Source: Dasyornis broadbenti
Lineage: Eukaryota; Chordata; Aves; Passeriformes; Dasyornithidae
Length of the DNA stretch: 64,000 nt
Direction of reading: 5' to 3'
NCBI GenBank assembly: GCA_013397935.1
Contig: VZRN01005010.1
Location: 3,374,433 to 3,438,432 of the forward strand
A model generated the notes under the pieces. It did no database searches. It was not told the DNA's origin and worked only from the letters and a program-made list of their open reading frames with translations. Shown here in pieces: positions 23,812 through 38,800 of this stretch (positions are counted from its first letter, which is position 1; each line of letters begins with the position of its first letter). Both the position numbers and the translations under genes were made by a program.

Positions 23812-26800
23812 CTGCAGAGGAAAGAAAACATTAAAATAAATGTCCAAATGAATGCAAAATCCAGTACCTTGCAGAAGAGATCCCTACAAATTATTCCAAG
23901 GATATGACTGTTTTAAAAGGAACTGACAGCTATCTTTTACCAAAAAAGACCACAGCAGTTCAAGATGAACTCCCAGCATTTAAAATAAAGGAATTCATAG
24001 ATCCCTAAATATGAGTTTACACTTCCATGTTGCCAATCAACTTCTGAAGTTTATACAGATTTTCTTTTTACATATAGAAAAGTTATCCAACCTTTATATT
24101 CTTCAAGTATTCCCACAGACAAGCAGTAGACAATTTCAATAGCTGACATGTCCCATGAAGAACTGGTGAAGTTCCACAGAAAACACCTGTTCTATTTGAG
24201 AACCTGGAATTTCCAGTTCACTGCCCATCTCTCAAAGTGTACTTATGAACCAGAAAAGGGCAAGGTTCTCTACCAACCCATCCAAAATTAAGGACTCAAA
24301 ACTCAGTTCATATAAAAGATTTCAGCAAAGTACCTGCAAGAAGAATGAGTGTACAGTTCACTGCTACAAGCTACAGCTCATACAGTTTTCTGAAAGTAAT
24401 TTGAGTTTTAATTACTAACACTTAGACACATTTGGAATATATAAGCTTGGATGGAAATGGAGGAATTCTCTTTTCATATACATGAAATGTAATAGCACGA
24501 TGAAATCAAAGTCCCCTTATACTTTAAAAATGAAAACACTGGGACTTGCTACATTGAAGTCAGTCTGACATATTAGCATATACAATTGTGTATTTTACTT
24601 ACTCAGGTTTCTTAACCAGCAGCGTTTTGATGAAATCCACAGCAGACTCTGATACAAGGTCAAAGTCCTCTCCAGAGTAACTTACATTCATTTGAGATAT
24701 ATTCAAGAATGTTTCTTGTTTATCATCCCCCAAGAAAGGCGATATCCCTGTTAGCATAACATATGCCAGTACTCCAATGCTCCTAAATTAAAAGTAAAAA
24801 CCAGAAAACCAGTTTTTTAATTTGCTTTTTTTTTTCTTAAAAGCAAGCAAACAAACAAACAAACAAAAAAAACCACTCAAAGAACAACCCTTTTCAGTAA
24901 AGTTATAATGTTCAACTTACCACATGTCAGTTGCTGTACTGATTGGGTCATAACTCAGAATTTCAGGAGCTATACGGGGAGGGGAAAAAAGTGGGTTTTG
25001 TCATATGCAGACATTACATTATAGTTAAATAATGCAATAATGACCATGTGGTAAAATTTAAGATAAGCCATTTGAAGCATGACAGTCTTTTGAAATCAAG
25101 ATATTTCTATTCAGGTTATTTAAGTGGTTTCTGTCATTCTCTGCTTTTAAGTATAAAAAACTGTTTTCCTTTTATTGTCATCTTCAGAAGCCAGGCCAGT
25201 CTCCTTCCCAATTAAGAAATCTGTATACAAATGTCTTGCAGAAAAACCAGAAACTGCATATTCCAGCACTGTACCCCATAACTATGAAGATACATCACAC
25301 AACAAAGATATTTTCAAGTATATTTTCAAGGCCCGGAGTGGTTTGAGCTTTTAAAAAAAAAAAAAAAAAGGAAAACATACACTGGCTAAAATACTGTATT
25401 CAGAGACTGAGTATGTGAATTTAAACTTTTAATTCAAGTAATACTTGTTATTCACTGCTGGTAAGAATCATCTAAAGTGTGTCTTCAACACAAGCACACA
25501 ATCATAGTTCATTAGACTGGCAAGACTTGCCAGTTCTACCTTTGACAGCAGTACCACATCCACGTAATAACTTGATCTTGCGACACAGTAACTATACAGC
25601 CAGTCTGACATGCTCCAAATTCTCTTTCCACTCTCCAGAAGCCTAGACTATTCATCACTCCTATAGTAACAACTTACCTACATATTCTGGAGTTCCCATG
25701 ATTTCTCTTAGCTCCTCACTGCTCTTCATTATTCTGGAAAGGCCAAAATCTACTATCTTAATGTCTCCCAGAGGAGACTTACTGGTTAGCAGAATATTTT
25801 GGGGCTGAAAAACAACAGGAAGAGATTTTTGGGATCACTCAAATCTAACGTCTACGACATCATGTTGCATAATTATTTTATACCATGAGTAGCAACAGTG
25901 CCTCTCATAACAAGTACAATACCCAGGATCATTTTTGTATTTCCCCCAAGATGATTTTGAAGAGACACGTACGCTGTAAGGAGTGGCAGGATTTTCAATT
26001 TAGAACTGAGAATCAAACCTTTGTTGGCTTAGAACACATTGGAAATACATGCCAATTGCTCTCATTTAACAATAGCATATAAGTACCTCCATACTTGTAC
26101 CTCAGTCCTTTGTATCACCTTTTTAACTCCTCTTCTGTCCTTGATTCTTCCAATAGATGATGCAAAATACCTCCCATTGAAGGGTGTCCAAAAACACCCA
26201 ATCACTTTAAAGACCCTGAATGCGCAAAACTATTTTGACTGCACCTGTTTAAAGAAGGCCTGTTGCAACCAACCTGAATCCAGTTGTTCAAAGTACAAAC
26301 AAGTGTATTACAGGACACTAACTGAAGAACAGTTTTAAAAAACTATCGCAGCCTGAAAAACAGGTTTTTAAGAGCATCACCTTTGGATAAATTTGTTTGC
26401 GCTGATGTCACTAGATCTTGGCTGTCTTCCTTCAAAGCACCTTTGTGGTCATTAAGAAGTTCCTTACTATTTCAAATGCAAGCTTAATTTAAAAAAAAAA
26501 AATCTGAAAACTAACTTTAGATAACAAGTCTTATATTTTTTGCAGCTGAAGCATATCGTTGCCAAAATAAAAAGATTTGACCCTCCCTACCCCAGGCCAG
26601 TGATCACACTGGGTTTTATCATTAACTTCTCTAAATGGTAGCACTGACAATTGACACTGCATTCATGCTTCTAGTGAGCATAAGTTCCATGAAAGTGCAG
26701 AACTCTTTATGGGGAACCTGGATCATCTTGCATCAGGGTGGTTGAAAAGGGAGGAGGACAAAAGAGTAAGAACAACAAAGCAACCACTGACTGATAATCC

Positions 26801-29800
26801 AGCTGGAGTAACAGAAACATTTATACTTCTTCCCTAATCACAGAGCTGCTCTGCCCACCATCCTCATAGTCACTCATGAAGACATGCTCTCGCATGAACA
26901 ACCTTGCTTTTGAACACAAAAATAAACCTGGGAAGAACATTTTAAAAAACTTGGCCCAGTTCTCCTCACTGTGAGACCTGAATATAGCCAAGTTTTTTTA
27001 TTCCTGCAAAGTTAAATGGTATTATTTCAAGCTAACTCCATGATGTTGTCAATCTATTTTCTGTTTGTAAACCTACCTATTAAGAACAGGTCTTTTAAAA
27101 TTTTCTTTACAAACTGGGATCTGGTGGCTGTACAAAGTCTTTTGGAGCTGCACATTACCATATTCTTTATAGTTCAGATTTGTTATTCTCTATTTATATT
27201 AGAAAAGCAAACATCCAAAAAAGCTGACCATGCCTCCCTCATTAGCCTCTCAGATGTTCTTCCCAGTGAGAAATTTAGTGATGTTGTGAAGAGGCAAATT
27301 AAAAGCATGAGAAATTTATTTGTTCTCTATATTTAAATGAGGAGAAGTTTTTAAATGGAAAAGTTTTGTGAAACCCTTCAGCCCTGTATTTTAATATTTT
27401 AGTAGATAAAGCAATTGCCAGAAGTAGTTTTTATTGTCTTTTTTGAAAAAATTGTATTATGCAAAACACACCTATGCAGAAAAAATCCCTGTCTACAGTA
27501 TGAATTGAGTCATAAATCTAAATCAATTCTTAATGATATACCAGTCATTTTCTTATTTTAAGCAATCATTATGGGATTCATGTGAAGTGACAGCCTAAAC
27601 ACCAGCATGAAACCTTTAAAAAGCCATAGCTTTCAGCTTGACACAATTACTCTCAAACTTTAAGAAAAGCAAGATCTGTAATGCTGTTTCTCTTTTAGTT
27701 TTACTCTGCTAGAATACATCTATGTGTGCCTAATACCAGTCAGCCCATGAACGTAGGAGAGAAACAGGCTGGAGGCTTTTCCTAGTGGCCATTCTAAAAA
27801 GTACCTTTCTCTTTTACCCTCAAGCACTATCGAAATTGTTGATGAAAACCATCAAATGGCAACATTTGAAAACCTCCCCCTCTACTGTAGCAAGGCTTAA
27901 ACGTTCCATTTAGATTCTTTTATTTCTTGTATCTTTAATTGGCTTCAAGAACATACATAAGGACTAAGGACACATAATAAAGGTCAGGTTTATAAACTCA
28001 TCAACACCTCACCTTACCTAACGTCATTAATGTTGCAGGTTACCTAATTATATAATACTCAAAACCCCTCAAATCCCTGAAGACAGGAATTATCCAAGAA
28101 ATAATGGGCAGAAATAGGAAAAAAAGACTAGCTGAGATACCCCAGCTATATTATGTCTAAAGATACTACACTAGGCTGATTCTAAAAATAAAAGTAAAGA
28201 ACCCCCATATCTTCTTCCTCAGCCCCCACGCCTTCTTAAATTCTCTTCCATTCCCAACTACCTTAAGCTTTTACCAAACACAAATTCAAGATTAAGTCAA
28301 CCAGCAAATGAGAGCAGAAAGAAAGGAGAGTTCCCTTACTTTGCAGCTTCTAAGCACCATTAAGAGGAGATGAAAGACTCCTGACTACAATCTATGCACA
28401 CCCCGCAAATTAAATAGCATCAACACAATGCTGTCAAGTGATAATTAATTTGCACTTGGTAGCATTATATTTGTTCTTTCTCCAATTCAAAACTGGACTA
28501 CATAATTATATTTTGCTATTGAAAAAAAGACATGTTGCAATCATCTTTCAGTAGAATCATGCTTTTGGAAAAAAATGATCAGGTGACAACCTTGCTAAGC
28601 CACATCAAAATACCCCACTTCTTTCTGCAGTGTTTAGTCTCAGGAAAAATCTTGTATCTATTAAGGGGGCAAAGAGAGGCTAAAGCAAGATAGCTGCCAG
28701 TGTCATAGATCTGGTCATTAGATTTATAATATCAATATTAAGCTGACAAGTACATACTGACAATCACTTGGATTTAAATTCTTCTGAGTGTTGAATTTCA
28801 CTTTTTTGAAGGTGCAGCATACAGAAAATTGGATGGACCTTTTCAAAGGCATTTGTAACACAAACGAAATGGAAATCTTTAGAGACACAAAGGTGAAACT
28901 AATAGCACAAAAAAACCACATTTTAGCAAGAATTTGTACACTTCACTATTGGCAAACACCCTGCATAACTGCAGTAAACATAAAGTCTTCTAAATGTCAT
29001 CACAAACAAAGTACTTAGTAAATTCCACGGTGCTTTAAGCTGCAAGGTAAAGCAGCATGAGACATATGATATAACAGAAGATGAGGACAGTGGGTTAATA
29101 AATACACAGTCAAAGCCAGCACATAACTTTTTGAGTTCTGTAAAAAATGAGCCTTTTTAAAAAGTCTTGTAAGGCATGTGGATCAATTAATCTTTGCAAA
29201 TCATGGTTTTTAATTCTACCATTTCCATCATTTTTATTTGCCAATACTCTGAAGACTTCCATAAACCTTATTTTGCAAAAGACTGATACTTTTATATATC
29301 ATGAAAGTCATCACACTGCAAGTAGGACTCCTATTAAGATCCACTTTTAAACACACATTGCACACTGCAGTAATGTATAAACATGTTAATTAACCTCAAT
29401 CATTAGACAATTTGCTCTGCTAATGAACTTTCATAAGGCAGCAAAACAATGATGGATTTTTCAGTGAGAACTGCATATGCTCCATGTTATAGCAAAAGTT
29501 TTCTGACCAGTTGGAAAGTTTCTAAGTAAGATTTTTATGAATATCTTTTCTGGACAAAAGCTGTAATCAACATCCCAAGTCTACTTTTGCAAATAAGGAC
29601 TCTAGTCATATAAAACACATTTCCAGTTACAGCTATCCAGGTGATGGTGCTAAGGAACACCACAGCTTTAACTACAAACATGTACAAATATATACTGTCC
29701 ACAAAGGACATTTTAATTTTACACATTTTGCTTCAAGAAAATTCAATGGCCAACCATTGTAGAGACACTGAGTATCTTGTTTAAGCATACTGAAACTTTG

Positions 29801-32800
29801 AGGAATTCTAACTGCTCATTTTCAGTCTTTCTGAATACTTATTCTCACATCACTTGCTAAAAATTTTTCATTAATTATTTTAGTACAATTATTAATATTC
29901 TGTGTGTATGACTCAATCAAAATTTTAAAGAATTCCATATATAATTGGAATAAATGGTTGGAAAACCAGGCAGGTGACATATTTCTGTGCAAATATGATT
30001 CATCTTTTTTAGCTGATGAATGGTTCATGACGTGCTAAGTTATATATTGGATACATTCAGCTTGAATACTGGAATCTGCTGGTAGGTTTGTAACAGTGCC
30101 AAAATACAACTAAGTGTAAGTAAGGATCTCAGCAACAGAACAAACATGGAGCAGCTTACAACATACTTAGTAAATATGAGAATAGAACATGTAAGAAGAA
30201 TTTTTTAAAAATGTAATGCAAGTTACTTTTTATACCACCTTGCTTAATAATAAACTAGTTCAACCTCCTAATGAGATACAGTTCCATCTTCCATATGAAT
30301 TCGTGGATAGAAGCTAAAGAAAATTAACTGGAGCTTGCTGCCAATGGGAGAGGATAGTTTTCTGGATCCCTGTTACAACTCCCTTCTTGACCATAAGCTT
30401 TCATATGATGGCAACTGTACTTTTCACTTGATTTGGGTCAAACCTAATTTTCAATAAGAAAAAATACTTATTTCAGTAAATCATGATAATTTATATACCA
30501 ATAGGGTGTTGGCCAACTGTTTGGCAGCAAATGACAGACATTTAAATCGGGTTTCACAGTAATTGGGGGGAAAAAAGAGAAAAAAGAAGAAAATGCTATA
30601 AATGTACCTAAGACATTAATTTACCAGTCCTGTATGGACATTTCATTCTGAAACATTACACTTTATCCCACCAGGGTTACTGCCACCCTTCTTCTTCATT
30701 AAAACTCAAGTCAATCAAAAGAACTAACCTATTTTTCCATGGCCATATAATACCCAGACATTTTTTTACTGCACTGTAGAAATGAATCAGGTCTTACCCA
30801 GAGCACTCGTTTGCGATTTAAGATGCAAGGCAAATTGACTTTTGAATTCATTACATTTCACTTAATCAAATAAAGTTTATATTTAACATAATCACAGAAA
30901 CCCCCCAAAAGGCTTGCGGACCTGATGGATTCTCTATCCCAGAAGTTTGATTTTATCATTCAAGGTATAATTAGGTAAAATTGTGTTAATTACAAATTGG
31001 CATTATTGTGACGTATTACCAGCAAGAAAGTCAACAGATCAGAAATCAATAACAAAAATACAGGACCGATCTTACCTTTAAGTCAAGATGAACAACATTG
31101 TTTCTGTGCAAGAATGAAACTCCTTCTAATATCTGCTTCATAAGTCGTTTAACATCTTTTTCTTTGAAGGCCTCCTCTCTTTCAGCCACACACTGGTCAA
31201 AGATTTCACCTCCAGCAGCACTGTGGAACATTAGGAATATTGTTAGTTCAAAGACTAAGTTATAGCACCCATTTGGCTCTACTAGCACTACTTTTTTTTT
31301 TTTGTATAGGCAAGATCAGCAGGAGGTATAATCCAATCATGGTATTTTCAGTTATTAGACATTTGGCAAGCTTTTGCAGCCTTGGAAGTGTTCTCTGCAG
31401 TATGGCAGCTTTGGAGAGAAGCAAAGATTTTAGTCATTTAGGTTAGAGAATATGAATAGTACAGAAATTTTGGGGACTGCTTTTGAAACACTACTGACTT
31501 TACTTTCAAATGAATGTCACTTTTGTTTGAGGACAGTGTTTTCATAAAAGATGTGCCTTTTGCCATTCCTATGAAACTACATGGAAATTTGCCCAAGACA
31601 AGTCTTGCAAACATAGAGCAAAGCAGCCCCACCTCCCATCCTCCTCAAAACACTTTGCACATACTCAAAAGAATAAATGTAAAGTCTGCAACTAAATTGT
31701 TTATGAAGTCTCTGGTATACAGGGATGCACTAAGTTTCTAATCTTCTTTCATCTAAAAATAGCTCTGAAAATTTTAGCTCTCAGCTTGCTTCCTCTTTTG
31801 CTTACATATGTTTAAACAAATAACAGAATAACAAAAATATAGAAATAACTACATATGAATGAATGTTTTTAAAGTACTCTGAAGCCACATGCAGTATCAG
31901 CTCTGTATAGCAATAGGTCTAGAAAACTAAAATTGTTTTACAATATAACCCTGTAGCATCAAAAGTAAAAAAAACTGAACAGAAACTCCATCTTAAAACA
32001 AGAATAGGCATAAGAACATTAGAATGGAGCCACTTTGCATGTGGATTGTTGAACTACCCCTGTGGAATCCGCACATACACCCTTTGTTGTGCATGAAATT
32101 CTATAACCATCCCTTAGGGAAAGGTGGTGAAAGCCCCAAGGACAGAATCCTCTCCAGTTACACCAAACTGTGACATGCAAGTATGACTTTGCACAGACAT
32201 TAATCTTTATTGATGCATACCCATCTACTCTGCCTTTGCTTGCTTTTTTCCAGTGAATTGTATTGCCTAGGCTATACAGAAGACAGCCAGGCACATTCAA
32301 CATGAATATAATAGCAAATGAGAGTTCTACAAAAATGGTGCATTTCAACTGTTTATCCCCAGAAAAAGTACACTTAAATATACTCAAATTTTTCTTTTGC
32401 CCATACTAACTTTGCTGTTACAGTCCTAGTACTTTTAAAAACCTCATGAAGTAAAAAAGGTTTTTTGCCTTCCAAAATATTCTCACTGCTATTATTTTAA
32501 ATTTTCCCTGCAGATTGTCGTACCAAAAAAAAAAAAACCCGAAAACAAAACAAAACAAAAAAACAGGTTAAATCTTAACCTTTTCTAAAGAGTTTTACAC
32601 TTCTGTTCTGTATGCTGGCTAACTGGTACAGCATTACAATTTGATTTATTAAACTAAGATTTTCTTTCAAATAACCCTGTATAAATAATTATTTTTCTTC
32701 ATTCTATAGCAAAGATTATACAGCTCAAGAATACAAAGAGTTTTTCAAAGGAATATTAATACTTTAATTACTTTTGAAAAATTCCTTATATCTGACACTA

Positions 32801-35800
32801 TCACATCTTTCTTCAGTCCATTTTTATTTAATTCATGGAAATAGTATTATTTCAGCTTTGAACAGGATTCAGATATTAATGACATTTTAAAAATGAACAT
32901 GGGCTAGTGTATTCTAATATCCTGAACCAAATACCTTGAAATAGCAATTTCAATTGGATCTTCCAGATAGGAATAGAAAAACATCTACCGCAACCCATAA
33001 ATTAAACTTTCTGCTTTAAGAATGCCGTATGTTGTTACTTGAAGAGTGATTTAATTCCTTGTACCAGTGAAGTATAACACACATACAGTGATAAGATCTA
33101 CTACCAAAATTACGAACACAATGTGTTTTATAGCAGTAACCCTGGGATTTTGCTGGTACAGCTCTGCCACTTCAAATAAGGAAAAAATACTTCTGCTATT
33201 TAATTCTGTGAAATCGCATTTATATCCAAAACGTGAGATCACACTTTACTTTTAATAGATCCAGCTGAAAAAACAGTGTAATTTGAGGGTGGGAGGGGCC
33301 TTATAAAGCCCTATTTGCTCTATGTGTCTACTTGGTAGGCATCTGTTACAATTTGTTTATTACTGTAACTTAATTAAAACTGAGGTAGGCACCCATGCTA
33401 AAATGTAAGCTACCTAGAATTTTAATACTACACTTAAAGAACTCTGAATTATAGGTGTTAAAAGTCAAGGCAGTAAAAGTTGAAGCAATGTCCCATCAGT
33501 GAAATCGAGACAGTGCTACCAACGTGAGAGTAGAAAACCCTTGATCCAGAAATTTTATTTAAAAAAAGAAAGTATTTAAGTCCCTCCCAATACTTCTGAA
33601 GATATCCAGGTTCATCAGCATTTTTAAGAATGAGACATGCAAATATAGCCCTTACACACGCACACCCACTTTATGACTTACGAGACACTGCCATTCCCAG
33701 CTACCGTAGACACTTGGCTTTACAAAAGAGTTTCACATGGGAAGGTGACTTCACATGCAATGTTTTGGGTTTTGATCTCAACTTTGCTATTTAGGATGCT
33801 GATGGAACAACTCCTTCTGGACAATTCATTCTGTCCAAAAATTACCACATTCAAATAAGTAACCAGCAACCCTGTACAAGAATACACAGAAATTCAATAC
33901 TGCAAGACTATTTTGTGTATTGTTCCTGTGGAGTGAGCTTAATTGATTCCCTTAAGCAAAACAGTCAGGAAGCTGTGAGCCAAGCCAGTCAGAAGTGGTT
34001 GGAAGCACAATGTCAAAATGAAATGCAAAAAGATCCTCCTGCACACCTATGCCAAGTTTTGCAAAGCTCCTGAACAATAGTTTCAACTCCAGTATTTTGT
34101 ATTCCCCTGCTAGATTTCAGGAAAAAAAATAAAAATCTAACCATAGAAGGGATCAAATACCTGCTAAGAAAGCATCATAGGCATGTCACTGTTATCATTT
34201 TTGTATATATGCAGACCAGGAGTTCTCTGGTGTTAATAATATTTAACTATTTTTCACTAAAATGTAGTTTTTAAAATTGTCATTATGAAATAACTTAGCA
34301 AATGACTGGGCATGACCCCACCTGCCTAGTCAGAAAATGTTCTTAGGCGATAAAAGCAAAGAATTATCCTTAGGACAACAAAGTTTTTAGGAAAACAAGC
34401 CATCTTAATCTGAAAGAAAAAAGGTTGATAAGGATATATTTAATAGCAAAACATTTTGAAATCCACTGTTACTTAGAATGCATTATTTCTGTAGTACACC
34501 CTCTCCTAGGTAAGTGTATGAAAAAAAGTAAGACATAAGAAGTCTTTCCGAACTTGAAAGCTATGGCAATCATAACTCTTTAGCTATTTTAATTTATTTA
34601 TCAAAGTACTGTTGTGCTATTAACTTCTCTAGTTTCAAGTGAAATCCAACTGCTCTTTATCAACGAAAAGCATATTAACACTTTATTAATACCAAGCAGT
34701 ATAAATGAACTAAAAGTAATTTGGAAGTCTGGAGCACTAATCTTTGCTACAATTATGTTGACTTTAGATTAAATGGAGACTACTTACCTTCCTTGAAATG
34801 TATCTTAACAATGAACTGTATGAAATTCAGCATCAAACTTCTTTCAAGTGCACTTATTAGACACTAACACAGTTGTTTAACTTAGCATTAGAGAGAGATT
34901 GAACAAACCTATTTCAGGGCACCTGAAGTAGTGAACCATTCCCCCAGCTTTAATAGATCAGACATTAAGCTGGTGTTCTGAAGGACCCAGAAGTACAAAT
35001 CACCAGAGTACAGATATGTAGATCAATTTCTAAAATACACTTGACTTCAATGCTGACTTATATACAGTCTGCAATGGACAAAAATTTACTTCCTGGATCT
35101 TCAACTCTGTCAAAAGTCTTTCTTGAAAGGATTATCTTTGCTAGATAATGGAAGTTCTCCTACTTTCTGTACATGGAGCTTATAGTACAAGCTGTTCACA
35201 CCACAGTGGTTGTAATACTACCAGCAGTTTCATGTTACTGCTGCTGACAGCCATACCTCTTTCCCTTAGCTAGGCATACCATTGGATAGTAAGTGCACTT
35301 ACTGGCAATTTTTCCAGTGTAAGGCTACCATAACATACCAATGTCCCCAAAGCCTAAGGAAAACTGTAAATCCCTAACTGTTGAGAGGACATGGGAAGAG
35401 AAGCATCCAAATGCATTAAGCTGTAAATACTGATCTTAAAAGTTCTCAGTTCTCAGACAAATGCTTTAATTTTTTTGCCTTCACCTTTCCAATCAGGCAG
35501 CCCAAGAACTGAATGCAACACAAACAAAGGGTAACTAAGATCATTTGAGAAGTTCTCCCCTAATACTTTTTTAAGACCTCCAGTCTTGATTTGAGACTGC
35601 TAACTAGAACAACTTTGCTTGCTACTCTAATAGACAAGATGCAAACATTGGAAGAGCCCAGTTATTTGTGATTACAGTGGGTTTGCTTCAAGTTCTGTCT
35701 GTTGAATCCCATGCCAAATGGGTCATTTCCTGCCAGCAGACTCTTATTTTAACCAGTCACATCTCCTGTAAGTAGGACAATAAATCATGTCCAAGACTAT

Positions 35801-38800
35801 ATAAGGCCATTAATATTAATGGCCATGTAAGTCCATAACATTATCCAGGTCCAAATAACTACAGGTGAAAAAACATTTCATCCAGCATATCAGATAAATA
35901 CTAACTGTACCTTCAAGATGATAAAGATAACTTCTTCCTTTTTTTAAAGCAAGCATAACAAAAGTCTACTGTATTTACGCAAGGCCCTGCTCAGTTCAGA
36001 GGCTCTTCACAACATAATACTAATGACTAAGACTTTTGAAGTTGCACTTACTGGTTTCTGTAACATCTGACCCACTAATGACCTACTAATATCATTTATC
36101 CCTTCCACAGATGTGTAAAACAGTGATGAACACTTATATAAAACACCAGTTCTTAAGCATCAGATTCTCTACTGCTCTTTCTTTCAAAGAAATTGGAAGG
36201 TGACAGGTAGGTTGCATACAGGTATCAAGCCCAAAAGTTATCAAATCTGCTTTTTTCCTTTTATATCTGATATGTCAAGTTTCCCAGACTGTATCTCTAC
36301 CTTTTTCAGCAAAATTCTAGGTTCTTTTAATTCATTCAAATTTCAGTGAAATACAGAAACACAGCTGACACACAGATTAATTCCAGGGTTTATCTGTTAC
36401 TACTTCAGACTTACTTACCCGTTCAACTCTGACTTAAATACCCTGATTGAGGTCTTACGACAACAAACCAAAATCAGAGACTGTTGTGAGGATGGATGCA
36501 GATAGCCCCAATTTGTTATGCTACAGCTGAAGCCAGCACTGTAATGCCTCCTTGCTTCCCACTGCTCAATACTTAATATTAACAGTGTCCAATTTTAAGT
36601 TCTTCTTCTGTCAAAAACTGATAGTGCCTGAAAGATAACCCTCCATGTAACATTAATATTTCTCTTCCTGAAGGCAAAACATTTCCTCAAGGCAAAACCC
36701 TCAGCCCTTATGACAGATTCTATATAAGATGAGAAACTTTAAAACCTCAGCAGATGAAGTTAGTGGCCAAGAATTGTTTGTTTTACTTCTTCAGGAGATA
36801 AAGATCTGCCACACAGACCATCAAGCTTAATAGAAACTGAAATGCCCTAGAGAAGCTTTCAGTCTAGCTATGTTCTTTAATCCTCTGCATACAGATGTCA
36901 GAAATTCACTAGCATTCATACCTGTTTTGTTGCAACATGTCTGTGGAACACGTTGACATTAAAGAAGCATCCAGACATACTTGCTGAAGTCAGGGAAAGA
37001 CTGTTTTTGTAATTTACAACTCCAGCACACAGCTATTTATCTGAAACAAGGTATGACTATTTGATGTATATAAACACAATAATTTTGCTAATTACTGAAC
37101 AAGCTAGTTAATACTTCAGATTAAAAGTTTTGCAACGGTAAGAAAATTGAGTTCTAAAAGAAAACTAGGAATTTTGCATTGAAATTATCACAAAATTATC
37201 ATTTAGACTCCACTGCTCATATTAAATCCTATGGGATCTAGAAAATTATTTTAGTTTAAATTTCTGCTAGTGTTTAAAACAGGCATTTATGAGTCTCCAG
37301 TAACAGCAGTTAAAACCCCAGAAGCTCTGTCACATCTAAGTATTCTAAAAGATACTTGAATATTTCATATATCATTGCTTCATTAAGGGCACAATGAAGT
37401 TTAAAAAATGTATTCTAGAAGGAGTTTTGCCTTAGGAGACACAGTCTCACTCCATTTCACCAAACTTTAAAGATACAGTTTCTTTTGACTTTTAAACCAG
37501 ATGTGATTGGGACCCAAGATTTCTCACCATTTCTTTTTTCACTGTCAAGGAAGAGAAGAGCTGCACAAACTAGATTTATCTTAGCAGGCAAGTCACTTCT
37601 GAACTATTGAGCCTCACTGTTCCTCTCCTAATTATTTAAAATCCATAGAGCTTAACAAGAACTGAGAGTTCAGTAACAACAAGCATTTGGCTGCGTCTTG
37701 GAAGCTAGTTAGATGCCTTAGTATCTAAAGGCATTGGCATATGAGATGAACAGTTACAACAGCTGCAGGAATACCCATCTGGACAAACTCCAGCGGAGAA
37801 AACCACACAGACAAATGTAGAGTCAAGTGTCCTTTGAAAGAAACTATTCTAGGTCTCAATCCTCCTCCTCTCTTTCCCCAAAAAAGATACTATTTTAGCA
37901 AGCTTTCTATTGTAGGGAGTTTTGATAGTTTCTTTTTAGCAAAGATGTTGCTTTCAATACCTTTTTTATAACTGGTAAAAAAACCACAACAGATTTCATC
38001 CCATCTTTGCCACTGTCAATGAAATAGACTTCAGTTCTTGAACAGATACTCATTGCTTCTTTCCTCTTCCTCTTTTACAAGTAGGGAGTGTACAGAGTTC
38101 ATATTTCATTAAAGATGTTTTAACTACATAAATTATAGTTCAGCTTTGAAAGATACTACATAATTAGAGAAATTTGTTATAATCTGAAGTAGCTATGAGA
38201 CTGCACATAACTTCTTGTGATTGTCATTTTCTTAGCAATTCTTGAAGTTAAGCAAGGGTAACAGGCAAGCAATAAAACCTTTTACATTATTCACATTGAT
38301 ACACAGTATTTTCACATTATTCATTCTAATCAAATACTGCAGAAAGTTATTCAGGAATTATTACCAATACTTACTATTCCAGGACTAAAATCATCTCTGT
38401 CGCAGTTTCATAAACTTCATGCAAGTTAATGACCCAAAGGTTGCATTGTGCCAGCTCAAGGACTGCAATTTCGTGGATTATTTCCATCCGACAGTCTTGG
38501 CCCTTTCTTCTTTTTCTCATAAATTTTGCTGCAAACTCTCTTTCAGTGTCTTTCTGGATACACTTCTTCACCACTGCAAATTTTCCCCTGAAATTAAATA
38601 AGAATTTAGTTTTACATTCCATAGTGACAGCTTTAGCACTGTCTTTATAAATTAACGTTTCAGGAAACTCGAACCAAATCACTATTAATGGGTACATTTA
38701 AGATTCAATCTAAATTTAGAACGATGCCTTGCTGAGAGATGATGCCTCTGTTTAAAAGTTCAAAAATGTAAATGACCTCCATGAAACATAAGGAATTTAA

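Larger units (their letters stand above)
31221..38374 (-). other. STK17A intron 2
   Basis: A 7.2-kb AT-rich intron containing an A-rich simple repeat near 32.5 kb and a perfect 20-base palindrome near 35.8 kb. The stretch 33,250-33,310 has a GGGTGGGAGGGGCCTTATAA piece that could be a CR1 relic, but it is too short to call. Confidence 0.85.

Noticed and set aside
23485..23839. + strand frames of 81-99 codons over STK17A exon 7
   Set aside because: They are antisense shadows of the conserved STK17A tail.
33270..33310. Possible CR1 relic in STK17A intron 2
   Set aside because: Only about 30 bases resemble the CR1 3' UTR, too little to support a call.
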